Below are positions 27,729 through 37,086 of a stretch of DNA of 44,446 nucleotides, piece by piece. The translations under genes and the position numbers were made by a program. How positions within the stretch are numbered: position 1 is the stretch's first letter; each line of letters begins with the position of its first letter. Source of the DNA: Flavobacteriaceae bacterium. GTDB taxonomy: Bacteria > Bacteroidota > Bacteroidia > Flavobacteriales > Flavobacteriaceae. Where the stretch lies: positions 1-44,446 of the forward strand of contig PBWA01000026.1 of assembly GCA_002728855.1 (NCBI GenBank). The letters run 5' to 3'. Under the pieces are notes generated by a model that ran no database searches, was not told the origin of the DNA, and saw nothing but the letters and a program-made list of their open reading frames with translations.

Positions 27729-28706
27729 ATGGCTGCGCAAGAACCTCTCCTCCAAGAAAACCCCAATCGATTTGTAATTTTTCCTATCCAGCATCATGAT
27801 ATTTGGGAATGGTATAAAAAAATGGAGGCAAGTTTTTGGACAGCTGAAGAGATTGATCTACATCAAGATTTAAATGATTGGAATACCAAACTTAATAAAG
27901 ATGAAAAATATTTTATTAAACATATTCTTGCATTTTTTGCTGCTTCAGATGGTATTGTAAATGAAAATTTAGCAGAAAATTTTGTGAATGAGGTTCAATA
28001 TTCAGAAGCGAAATTTTTCTATGGTTTTCAAATCATGATGGAAAATATTCACTCAGAAACATATTCTCTTCTGATTGACACTTATGTTAAAGATGATGCT
28101 GAAAAAACAAAATTATTTCAAGCAATAGAAATTTTTCCTGCCATCAAGAAAAAGGCTGAGTGGGCACTGAGATGGATTGAATCTGATTCTTTCGCAGAAA
28201 GATTAATTGCATTTGCTGCAGTTGAAGGAATCTTCTTCTCCGGATCATTTTGCTCAATCTTTTGGCTTAAAAAACGTGGGTTAATGCCAGGACTTACTTT
28301 TTCAAATGAACTAATCTCTAGAGATGAGGGAGTTCACTGCGATTTTGCTGTTCACCTTCATAACAATCACTTAATTAATAAAGTTCCTAAAGAGCGTATT
28401 GAAGAAATTCTTCTTGATGCGTTGGAAATTGAAAAAGAATTCATCACAGAATCCCTTCCTGTAAGTTTAATAGGTATGAATGCAAAACTCATGACTCAAT
28501 ATTTAGAGTTTGTTACTGATCGATTACTTGTCGAATTAGAGTGCGAAAAGAAACATAATGTTACGAATCCATTTGATTTTATGGACATGATTTCGCTTCA
28601 AGGTAAAACCAACTTTTTTGAAAAAAGAGTATCTGAATATCAAAAAGCAGGTGTTTTAAATAAAGAAAAAAAGGAAACAAACTTTACAACTGACGCAGAC
28701 TTTTAA
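27729..28706 (+). CDS. nrdB: Class I ribonucleoside-diphosphate reductase, beta subunit
   Basis: 325 aa; [48 protein letters not shown]. Confidence 0.95.
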   Translation: MAAQEPLLQENPNRFVIFPIQHHDIWEWYKKMEASFWTAEEIDLHQDLNDWNTKLNKDEKYFIKHILAFFAASDGIVNENLAENFVNEVQYSEAKFFYGFQIMMENIHSETYSLLIDTYVKDDAEKTKLFQAIEIFPAIKKKAEWALRWIESDSFAERLIAFAAVEGIFFSGSFCSIFWLKKRGLMPGLTFSNELISRDEGVHCDFAVHLHNNHLINKVPKERIEEILLDALEIEKEFITESLPVSLIGMNAKLMTQYLEFVTDRLLVELECEKKHNVTNPFDFMDMISLQGKTNFFEKRVSEYQKAGVLNKEKKETNFTTDADF

Positions 28707-28781
28707 ATAATCATTTGTGCTTAACCAGTTAATTCGTTTCGGAATCCAAGTTATAATTTAAAAACAATCTAATAACTAATT

Positions 28782-31238
28782 ATGTATGTAATAAAAAGAG
28801 ATGGGCATAAGGAGCCTATAATGTTTGATAAAATTACTGCTCGAATTAAAACGCTTTGCTATGGTTTAAATGATCTTGTTGATCCAGTAAGAGTTGCTAT
28901 GAGAGTAATCGAGGGTTTATATGATGGGGTTACAACTTCTGAACTTGATAATCTTGCTGCTGAAATTTCAGCAACTATGACTACAACTCACCCTGATTAT
29001 GCCCAGCTAGCGTCTAGAATTTCTGTATCTAACTTACATAAGAATACAAAAAAATCATTCTCCTCAACAATGAAAGATTTGTATGAATATGTTAATCCCA
29101 GAACTGGAAAAAAAGCACCTTTATTGGCAGATGACGTATATGAGGTCATAAAGAAAAATGCTGAAAAAATTGACTCAAACATAATTTATAATAGAGACTA
29201 TGGGTATGATTTTTTTGGTTTTAAAACCCTAGAACGATCATATCTCCTTAAGCTAAATGGTAAAATAGCAGAGCGTCCTCAGCACATGCTGATGAGAGTT
29301 TCCATTGGTATTCATCTTGATGATCTAGATGCTGCTTTTGAAACGTATGAACTAATGTCTAAAAAGTATTTTACCCATGCAACTCCTACTTTATTTAATG
29401 CAGGGACACCAAAGCCTCAAATGTCATCTTGTTTTTTGCTTACCATGAAGCAAGATAGTATAGATGGAATTTATGACACTCTTAAACAAACTGCAAAAAT
29501 TTCACAATCAGCTGGAGGAATTGGTCTCTCCATTCACAATATTAGAGCAACAGGTTCATACATCGCTGGCACAAATGGAACATCAAATGGAATTGTTCCA
29601 ATGCTAAGAGTCTTTAATGATACTGCCAGGTATGTTGACCAGGGCGGCGGAAAAAGAAAAGGATCATTTGCAATTTATGTTGAGCCCTGGCACGCAGATA
29701 TATTTGATTTCTTAGAGCTAAAGAAAAATCATGGGAAGGAAGAAATGAGAGCAAGAGATTTATTTTATGCAATGTGGACTCCTGATCTTTTCATGAAACG
29801 AGTTGAAGAAAATGGTCAATGGACGCTAATGTGTCCAAATGAATGCCCTGGATTATATGACTGTTATGATGAAGAGTTTGATAAACTTTATACCAAATAT
29901 GAAAAACAAGGCAAAGGGAGAAGAACTATTCCTGCCCGAGATCTTTGGGACAAAATTCTTGAATCACAAATAGAAACAGGAACACCCTATATGCTCTATA
30001 AGGATTCAGCTAACAGAAAATCAAATCAAAAGAATATAGGGACAATTCGATCATCTAACCTGTGTACTGAAATCCTTGAGTATACCTCAAAAGATGAAAT
30101 TGCTGTATGTAATCTTGCATCAATTGCGCTGCCAATGTTCATTAAAGAAAATGAATTTGATCACCAACAATTATTTGATGTAACAAAAAGAGTAACTAAA
30201 AATCTCAATAAAGTAATCGATCGAAATTATTACCCTGTTATAGAAGCTGAAAATTCAAATTTCAGGCATCGGCCAATCGGTCTCGGTGTTCAAGGTTTAG
30301 CAGATACTTTTATAAGACTGAGGCTTTCATTTACTTGTGATGAGGCAAAACAATTAAATCAAGAAATTTTTGAAACAATTTATTATGCAGCTGTTATGGC
30401 TTCCATTGAAGAGGCTGAAAAGGATGGCCCATACAAAACCTATAAGGGGTCTCCAATTTCTCAGGGTGAATTTCAACACAATCTTTGGGGAATAAAAGAT
30501 GAAGAACTCAGTGGAAGATGGGATTGGAAAGATGCGAGAAAAAAATTGAAGAAATCTGGTGTTAGAAACTCTCTACTTGTTGCACCTATGCCAACTGCGT
30601 CAACATCTCAAATCCTAGGAAACAATGAATGTTTTGAACCCTATACTTCAAATATTTATACTCGCAGAGTATTATCTGGAGAATTTATAGTTGTCAACAA
30701 ATATCTTTTAGAAGATCTTGTAGCACTTGGTGTTTGGAATGAAGACATGAAACAAGAATTAATGCAAGCAAATGGTTCTATTCAAAATATTAAAGGAATT
30801 CCTGATGACATTAAAGAAATCTACAGAACTGTCTGGGAGATGAGTATGAAAGACATTATTGATATGGCTAGACATCGAGGCTATTTTATCGATCAATCAC
30901 AGTCTCTAAATCTTTTCATGGAAGGAGCAACAGCGGCAAAACTTACATCCATGCATTTTTATGGATGGAAGTCTGGTCTTAAAACAGGAATGTATTATCT
31001 AAGAACTAAATCCGCAGTAGATGCCATTAAATTTACTCTTGATAATTCAAAAAAAGCTAAAGTTGAAAAACCTGTTGCTGAAAAAGTAACCTCAGCACCT
31101 GCAGCAGCCAGTAAAAAAAACACTGATGCTAAGGGCAAACAAATTGTTGCAAAACCTCTTAGCCCTGAAGAGCTCAAAGAAATGCTTGACAAATCAAAAG
31201 GAAACGAAGATGATGATTGTCTAATGTGTGGCTCCTAA
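28782..31238 (+). CDS. nrdA: Class I ribonucleoside-diphosphate reductase, alpha subunit
   Basis: 818 aa; N-terminal ATP-cone, [35 protein letters not shown]-terminal CLMCGS. Confidence 0.97.
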   Translation: MYVIKRDGHKEPIMFDKITARIKTLCYGLNDLVDPVRVAMRVIEGLYDGVTTSELDNLAAEISATMTTTHPDYAQLASRISVSNLHKNTKKSFSSTMKDLYEYVNPRTGKKAPLLADDVYEVIKKNAEKIDSNIIYNRDYGYDFFGFKTLERSYLLKLNGKIAERPQHMLMRVSIGIHLDDLDAAFETYELMSKKYFTHATPTLFNAGTPKPQMSSCFLLTMKQDSIDGIYDTLKQTAKISQSAGGIGLSIHNIRATGSYIAGTNGTSNGIVPMLRVFNDTARYVDQGGGKRKGSFAIYVEPWHADIFDFLELKKNHGKEEMRARDLFYAMWTPDLFMKRVEENGQWTLMCPNECPGLYDCYDEEFDKLYTKYEKQGKGRRTIPARDLWDKILESQIETGTPYMLYKDSANRKSNQKNIGTIRSSNLCTEILEYTSKDEIAVCNLASIALPMFIKENEFDHQQLFDVTKRVTKNLNKVIDRNYYPVIEAENSNFRHRPIGLGVQGLADTFIRLRLSFTCDEAKQLNQEIFETIYYAAVMASIEEAEKDGPYKTYKGSPISQGEFQHNLWGIKDEELSGRWDWKDARKKLKKSGVRNSLLVAPMPTASTSQILGNNECFEPYTSNIYTRRVLSGEFIVVNKYLLEDLVALGVWNEDMKQELMQANGSIQNIKGIPDDIKEIYRTVWEMSMKDIIDMARHRGYFIDQSQSLNLFMEGATAAKLTSMHFYGWKSGLKTGMYYLRTKSAVDAIKFTLDNSKKAKVEKPVAEKVTSAPAAASKKNTDAKGKQIVAKPLSPEELKEMLDKSKGNEDDDCLMCGS

Positions 31239-31245
31239 AAAATAA

Positions 31246-33507
31246 TTATTCTTTTTTGTAGCTATTAGAATATTCGTCAATCAAGTTAAATACACTCTTA
31301 AGTAAATCTTTAGTCTCAAGTAATATATTAAAATATAAAGTAGTATTTTTTGGACTAGATTCTTCATTCCTTGTTCTATCAATCTGTGCATTAATCTTTT
31401 CATTTATGATAGAATTTAGCTTATCCTTTTGAGCAATAATAAGATTTAAAGCTCCGAATCTCTTGTCTTTGAAAACACTTGTTATTTCAGAGGAGAAATG
31501 ATCTATAGCATCTTTAATTTCCGTAAGGTCTCTTAGTTGATTAAACTTTAGTTTTTTATGCTGGTTATTTACGTGCTTATAACTTTTTGAAGATATATAA
31601 CTTAAAGACTCAGCAATATCTGTCAAATAGGCAAGTATGATCATGTAAAAATTACTTCCCCTTACACTTGTCTCATCTAAATTTTTAATGAAATAAAATA
31701 TATTATCTCTTAAATCTTCAATTTCTGAATCAAGTTTTTTAACCTGCTTTTTGCTCTTTTTAAGTTTATCAGAATCTTCTTTTGACAGCCCTTCTATGAC
31801 GGTTGCAAAAATCTTATTAGATCTAAAAATTACATTGTTTACATTGTCTGAACTCTCTGAAATAATTCCTTGAACAGTTTTGCTTTCTGATTTTTTTAAA
31901 CTCCTAGAATTTATCACTCTATTTTGCATGCGCCTATGATAAATGAAATTCCTGATCAAAATGGCAATTGTAATCACTAACATTATAGGAATCATTACTT
32001 CCTTATTCCAATTTATCAGAAAGACAACTACACCAGATGCAATTAATGCTCCAAAAGCAGTTGAGAACCATCCAAGTATAACATTGATAACTCCTGCAAC
32101 TCTGTAGACAGCACTTTCTCTACCCCAAGCTTTATCTGATAAAGAAGTCCCCATTGCAACCATGAAAGTCACATACGTTGTTGACAATGGAAGTTTCATT
32201 GAAGTCGCTATTGAAATTAAAACACCAGCAACCATTAAATTAACAGAAGCTCTGATCATATCAAAAGCTGGAGCATCAATGCTCTGATCTTTATTTATTG
32301 TTTGTACTTCACTGCCTTTAAAGCTTGAATCAATTTTGTCTTGAAATGCTTGAGGTAAAATTTGACTGATCTTTGAAGACATCCAAAATGAAGATCCTAC
32401 CAATGCTCTTGAAAAGAAATTCGGTTTAAATTTTTCATGAGTATCTGTTTGACGAGATAATCCTATCTCAGTATCCATAACTGTTCTGGCCTTTTTAGAC
32501 AACCAGAGAGTTACAACCATAACTCCACCTGCTAAAAATAATAATAACGGTTCAGCAGGCACTTTCTTTTCTAGAACACCCATTGAGAAAGAAGAGGCAT
32601 CTACTCCAGAGACTACCCAAGCCTCATAAGAATGATATGCCGCCATTGAAACGCCAATAAAGTTAACTAAATCGTTTCCAGAAAAAGCCAAAGCTAATCC
32701 AAACGTACCTGTAGCAATAACAATTAGTAAAATACTTTTCTTAGTTACTATTTGGAAAAGATGAGAAAGACCAGAAAAAATAAGTATACTAACCAAAAGA
32801 ATTAAAATATCATTGTCTCCAATATATCCAACTAGATCCTTGTAATATGGAGATCCTTTGAGCCCTTTTATGAAAATAAAATAGGTAATAGCCGTGAGTG
32901 CAACGCCTCCAAAAATTGCTCCAAAGCTCTTCATTTTCTTCTCGTATTGGAAGGTGAAAATAAGTCGGCTAACCCACTGAACTATCGCTCCAATCGAAAA
33001 GGCAATTACAACGGAGAGAAGAATTCCACTAATGATCATCGTTGCTTTTTCAGTGTTGATATAGCCCTGCAAATCTGATAGATTTTGCCCATCTGTTTCG
33101 CCAATTTTAATTAAAGACATTACAATTGCTGCGCCTAGTAAATTAAAAACTATAGAAACAGTTGTTGAGGTTGGCAGTCCAATAGAATTAAAGAAATCCA
33201 GAAGCAATATGTCTGTCATTATAACAGCCATAAAAACAATCATAATTTCATCAAAATAGAATTCCCCAGGGTTAAAAATTCCCTTTCTTGCAACCTCCAT
33301 CATTCCACTTGAATAAACAGCTCCAATAAAGATTCCAATACTTGAAATAATCATTATTGTTCTAAAGGACAAAACTTTAGAACCAACTGCTGAATTTAAA
33401 AAATTAACTGCATCATTACTAACTCCAACAACTATATCAATAATTGCTAAAGTAGCAAGTGCTACGAGCATTAACAGATAAATATTTTCCATAATATAAT
33501 TTGCCAC
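31246..33507 (-). CDS. Inorganic phosphate transporter (Pit family) with PhoU-like C-terminal domain
   Basis: 753 aa; Pit signatures GVSNDAVNFLNSAVGSKV and KLPLSTTYVTFMVAMGTSL; helical C-terminal ~200 aa. Confidence 0.9.
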   Translation of the reverse strand: MANYIMENIYLLMLVALATLAIIDIVVGVSNDAVNFLNSAVGSKVLSFRTIMIISSIGIFIGAVYSSGMMEVARKGIFNPGEFYFDEIMIVFMAVIMTDILLLDFFNSIGLPTSTTVSIVFNLLGAAIVMSLIKIGETDGQNLSDLQGYINTEKATMIISGILLSVVIAFSIGAIVQWVSRLIFTFQYEKKMKSFGAIFGGVALTAITYFIFIKGLKGSPYYKDLVGYIGDNDILILLVSILIFSGLSHLFQIVTKKSILLIVIATGTFGLALAFSGNDLVNFIGVSMAAYHSYEAWVVSGVDASSFSMGVLEKKVPAEPLLLFLAGGVMVVTLWLSKKARTVMDTEIGLSRQTDTHEKFKPNFFSRALVGSSFWMSSKISQILPQAFQDKIDSSFKGSEVQTINKDQSIDAPAFDMIRASVNLMVAGVLISIATSMKLPLSTTYVTFMVAMGTSLSDKAWGRESAVYRVAGVINVILGWFSTAFGALIASGVVVFLINWNKEVMIPIMLVITIAILIRNFIYHRRMQNRVINSRSLKKSESKTVQGIISESSDNVNNVIFRSNKIFATVIEGLSKEDSDKLKKSKKQVKKLDSEIEDLRDNIFYFIKNLDETSVRGSNFYMIILAYLTDIAESLSYISSKSYKHVNNQHKKLKFNQLRDLTEIKDAIDHFSSEITSVFKDKRFGALNLIIAQKDKLNSIINEKINAQIDRTRNEESSPKNTTLYFNILLETKDLLKSVFNLIDEYSNSYKKE

Positions 33508-33573
33508 CAGATTTTTTTTATATCAATAAATGTCAGACAATTAAAGTACATAAATGTTATCAAATTATTAAGT

Positions 33574-34017
33574 TTATTTTTCCTCTTTTTCCTTTTTCTT
33601 TAATTTATAACTGATTCCAAAACGGAATGTTTCAGATGTATCCCATCCAAAGCGAAAAGAATAATCTCCATGAGGATAATCAATCGCAAATGCAGCATTA
33701 TAATTCTCTTCGATCCATAACTCTTTTTGAGCCCATATTTTAAATTTCTCTAAATTTAAAATTACCCTGGGTTCTAAGGTTGGTTGTTCTTTCTCAAACT
33801 TATAGTGAATAGGAATTTTTAAAGACACTTTTTTATCCTTAAAAAATTTTCTAGCATAAGTAAGTCTGTTTTCACCTTCATCAGTTCTATGTCTTAATTC
33901 AAATCCTTTAAAACCAATCTTTAGGTATTCTTTTGCATTTGTTCTTCCTTCCCAGCCAATACTCTGGCCAAATGAAAAAGAAGAAAATGTAATTAAAAGG
34001 CAGAAAAATATTCTCAT
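33574..34017 (-). CDS. Hypothetical secreted/outer-membrane beta-strand-rich protein
   Basis: 147 aa with signal peptide (MRIFFCLLITFSSFSFGQS) and alternating beta-strand pattern; upstream of the Pit gene on the same strand. Confidence 0.65.
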   Translation of the reverse strand: MRIFFCLLITFSSFSFGQSIGWEGRTNAKEYLKIGFKGFELRHRTDEGENRLTYARKFFKDKKVSLKIPIHYKFEKEQPTLEPRVILNLEKFKIWAQKELWIEENYNAAFAIDYPHGDYSFRFGWDTSETFRFGISYKLKKKEKEEK

Positions 34018-34114
34018 AATTTTATTTTTAATTTCTAAACAAATTTATGAGTCAAAATTCTTTATTAGTTAAAGCTATTGATAAATAAATGTAAACTTAA
34101 CGTTAATTAATTTT

Positions 34115-34122
34115 TAGATTTG
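34115..34122 (+). promoter_or_regulatory. -7 element TAGATTTG for dgt
   Basis: Matches TAnnTTTG, 20 nt upstream of the ATG; preceded by palindrome TTAACGTTAA (34097-34106). Confidence 0.5.
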
Positions 34123-34142
34123 CATATTCAACACTAATCTAA

Positions 34143-35465
34143 ATGGATTGGGAAAAACTACTTTCCTTAAAAAAACAAGGAGACAAAAATAAACGGTTAA
34201 GATTAAACCAAGACATTACACGAGTTGGTTTTGAAGTTGATTATGATAGAATTGTTTTTTCAACAGACTTTAGATCTCTTCAAGATAAAACACAAGTTAT
34301 ACCCTTTTCAAAAACTGATTTTGTTCACACAAGACTAACCCATAGTCTTGAAGTATCTGTAGTTGGAAGAAGTCTAGGACGTCTAGCTGGAAAAGATCTG
34401 CTGGAGAAACATCCCAGACTAGAAAAAACATATGGTTATAATATTAATGACTTTGGAGCAATTGTTGCTGCCGCCTCACTTGCTCATGATATAGGCAATC
34501 CTCCTTTTGGTCATAATGGAGAAAAAGTTATAGGGCACTACTTTAAGCATGGTGAAGGATCAAAATTTCAAAGAGTCCTGTCTAAAAAACAGTATCAAGA
34601 TCTTTGTTTGTTTGAAGGGAACGCTAATGGATTTAAAATTCTAACTCAATCAAACACAGGTACTCCGGGAGGATTAAGACTTAGTTATGGAACTCTTGGA
34701 GCATTTATAAAATATCCTAAAGCAAGTCTCCCCATAAAACCTACAGAACATGTTGCTCACAAAAAATTTGGTTTTTTCCAGGCACAAGAATCTTTTTTTA
34801 AAGAATTAATTGAAGAATTAGGAATGGTTTCTGGGAAAGAAGTCTTACGTCATCCCCTAGCCTATTTGGTTGAAGCAGCAGATGATATTTGCTATACAAT
34901 TATCGATTTTGAAGATGGTATAAACTTAGGCTGGATAGAAGAAGAATATGCTCTAGAGTATCTTATAAATTTGGTAAGGGAAGACCTAGATACTCTAAAA
35001 TATTCAAATTTAAAACATCGTAAACAAAGGTTAAGCTATCTAAGAGCGCTAGCAATAAATAGTTTGATTAGAGATTCTGTAAAGATATTTTTAAAAAATG
35101 AGGAGTCAATTTTAGAAGGAACTTTTTCTAGTTCACTACTAGATAAAAGTATTTACAAAGCTCAAATAAAAGATATAATTAAAATAAGTGAAGAAAAAAT
35201 TTATCAATCTTCAGAAGTGGTTCAAAAAGAAATTGTTGGACATAAAATTCTTTCAACGTTACTCAACTCATTTGTTAATGCAGCGGCAAATATTTATGAA
35301 AATAAAAAAACAAGTTATGATGATTTAGTAATTAAGCTTCTCCCAGATGGAACTCCTTTTATAGCTGAAAATATATACGAAACTATTTTAAATGCTACAT
35401 GCTTTGTTGCTAGCCTAACTGATAGCAAAGCAATGCACATTGCTGAAAAAATAGGATTAAAATAA
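34143..35465 (+). CDS. dgt: Deoxyguanosinetriphosphate triphosphohydrolase (dNTPase, HD domain)
   Basis: 440 aa; FVHTRLTHSLEVSVVGRSLG, AHDIGNPPFGHNGE. Confidence 0.93.
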   Translation: MDWEKLLSLKKQGDKNKRLRLNQDITRVGFEVDYDRIVFSTDFRSLQDKTQVIPFSKTDFVHTRLTHSLEVSVVGRSLGRLAGKDLLEKHPRLEKTYGYNINDFGAIVAAASLAHDIGNPPFGHNGEKVIGHYFKHGEGSKFQRVLSKKQYQDLCLFEGNANGFKILTQSNTGTPGGLRLSYGTLGAFIKYPKASLPIKPTEHVAHKKFGFFQAQESFFKELIEELGMVSGKEVLRHPLAYLVEAADDICYTIIDFEDGINLGWIEEEYALEYLINLVREDLDTLKYSNLKHRKQRLSYLRALAINSLIRDSVKIFLKNEESILEGTFSSSLLDKSIYKAQIKDIIKISEEKIYQSSEVVQKEIVGHKILSTLLNSFVNAAANIYENKKTSYDDLVIKLLPDGTPFIAENIYETILNATCFVASLTDSKAMHIAEKIGLK

Positions 35466-35491
35466 AGTTGCTTAAATCATTTCCCTTTTTT

Positions 35492-35499
35492 TAACTTTG
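35492..35499 (+). promoter_or_regulatory. -7 element TAACTTTG for the metallophosphoesterase gene
   Basis: Matches TAnnTTTG, 13 nt upstream of the ATG. Confidence 0.45.
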
Positions 35500-35512
35500 C
35501 CGAAAATTATAT

Positions 35513-36745
35513 ATGCGCTGGGTAATTTCTATCCTTTTTATAGTTCTTTTTCAATGGTATGCTTTTCAGGCCATCAAAACAATAACAAATGAAAGATCAA
35601 TTCTTGTTACGTATTGGTTTATTGTTATTGCGATTTTAGGAAATCTTTTATGGCATACATTATTTTTTGATCGCTCAGGTGGATTTACTCATTCCCTATC
35701 TTATTCAATTGGTTTTTTGCTTTCTCTTCTTTTATTTCAAGGAACAATTATTTCAATTCTTTTTTTTGAAGACATAATACGTCTTTTAAAAAGTTTGTAT
35801 AACATGATTTTTGGTGAAAATTTTTCAAAATCAAATATTTTCCCCGGAAGAAGGAAATTTATCTCTCAACTGGCAATTTTAATTGCATCGGTTCCAACTA
35901 TTGCCATGCTTTATGGTATATACAAAGGTCGCTATAACTATAAGGTTTTAAAATATACATTAGAGTTTGATGATCTGCCAAAGAATTTTGATGGATTTAC
36001 AATCACCCAAATTTCAGATATCCACAGCGGAAGTCTTGATAATTTTGAAAAGGTGTCTTATGGAATAGATCTAATAAATAAACAAAACTCTGATCTACTT
36101 GTCTTTACAGGAGATATTGTAAATAACAGGGCGTCTGAATTGAAACCTTGGATCAGTCTTTTTTCAAAACTCAAGGCTCCATATGGTAAATATTCAGTGC
36201 TAGGGAATCATGATTATGGTGATTATGTTCAGTGGAAGAATAAGGGAGAGAAAGAAAAGAATATGGAGGATATGAAAACTTTTCAAAAAGAAATTGGATT
36301 TGAGTTATTATTAAATGAAAATAGGTTAATAAAAAAAGATGGGGAACACATTTCCCTTATCGGAGTTGAAAATTGGGGTAAAGGTGGGTTCAAAAAAGTT
36401 GGAGATCTTAAAAAAGCCAGTGAAAATCTTAAAAAGGATGACTTTAAAATAGTAATGACACACGACCCTTCACATTGGGAGGCAGAAATATTACCTCACC
36501 CTTTTCCTTATCAACTAACTCTTAGTGGTCACACTCATGGATTTCAGTTTGGAATAGAAATTCCTGGATGGATAAAATGGAGCCCCTCAAGCTGGAGATA
36601 TAAGCAATGGGCAGGTATCTATGAAGAGAAAAAACAAGTCATCAACGTAAATAGAGGATTTGGTTTTTTAGCTTATCCTGGAAGAGTAGGTATATGGCCT
36701 GAGATAACTGTAATCGAGCTCAAACGAAAAAAATTATTGATATAA
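35513..36745 (+). CDS. Membrane-anchored metallophosphoesterase
   Basis: 410 aa; ITQISDIHSG, VFTGDIVNN, VLGNHDYGDY, LSGHTHGFQFG. Confidence 0.93.
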   Translation: MRWVISILFIVLFQWYAFQAIKTITNERSILVTYWFIVIAILGNLLWHTLFFDRSGGFTHSLSYSIGFLLSLLLFQGTIISILFFEDIIRLLKSLYNMIFGENFSKSNIFPGRRKFISQLAILIASVPTIAMLYGIYKGRYNYKVLKYTLEFDDLPKNFDGFTITQISDIHSGSLDNFEKVSYGIDLINKQNSDLLVFTGDIVNNRASELKPWISLFSKLKAPYGKYSVLGNHDYGDYVQWKNKGEKEKNMEDMKTFQKEIGFELLLNENRLIKKDGEHISLIGVENWGKGGFKKVGDLKKASENLKKDDFKIVMTHDPSHWEAEILPHPFPYQLTLSGHTHGFQFGIEIPGWIKWSPSSWRYKQWAGIYEEKKQVINVNRGFGFLAYPGRVGIWPEITVIELKRKKLLI

Positions 36746-36788
36746 TTACAAAAAAAACTACATTTGTTATAGGACCATTTACTTTAAT

Positions 36789-37085
36789 ATGTCAAAGTTT
36801 GGTGAATTAATAGATGATAAACTACCTCTACTCCTCGTTTTTTTCAATCAAAATGATGAGGTATCTTCCGTCATGCATCCTGTTTTAAAAGATGTTGCCG
36901 CTGCAATGGGAGATAAAGGAAAAGTAATCAAAATAGATACTGAAAAAAACGACAAACTCTCTGAAGCGCTTAGAGTTAGAGTGCTGCCTACCCTGATGAT
37001 TTATAAACTAGGAGAAATGGTTTGGAGACAAAGCGGTGAACAAGATGCTAACACTTTGATTAGTTTAATGCAAGACCACGTCTAG
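36789..37085 (+). CDS. Thioredoxin-fold protein lacking the catalytic CXXC
   Basis: 98 aa; LLLVFFNQNDEVSSVMHPVLKDVAA ... VRVLPTLMIYKLGEMVWRQSGE (cis-Pro loop kept, no cysteines). Confidence 0.85.
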   Translation: MSKFGELIDDKLPLLLVFFNQNDEVSSVMHPVLKDVAAAMGDKGKVIKIDTEKNDKLSEALRVRVLPTLMIYKLGEMVWRQSGEQDANTLISLMQDHV

Positions 37086-37086
37086 T

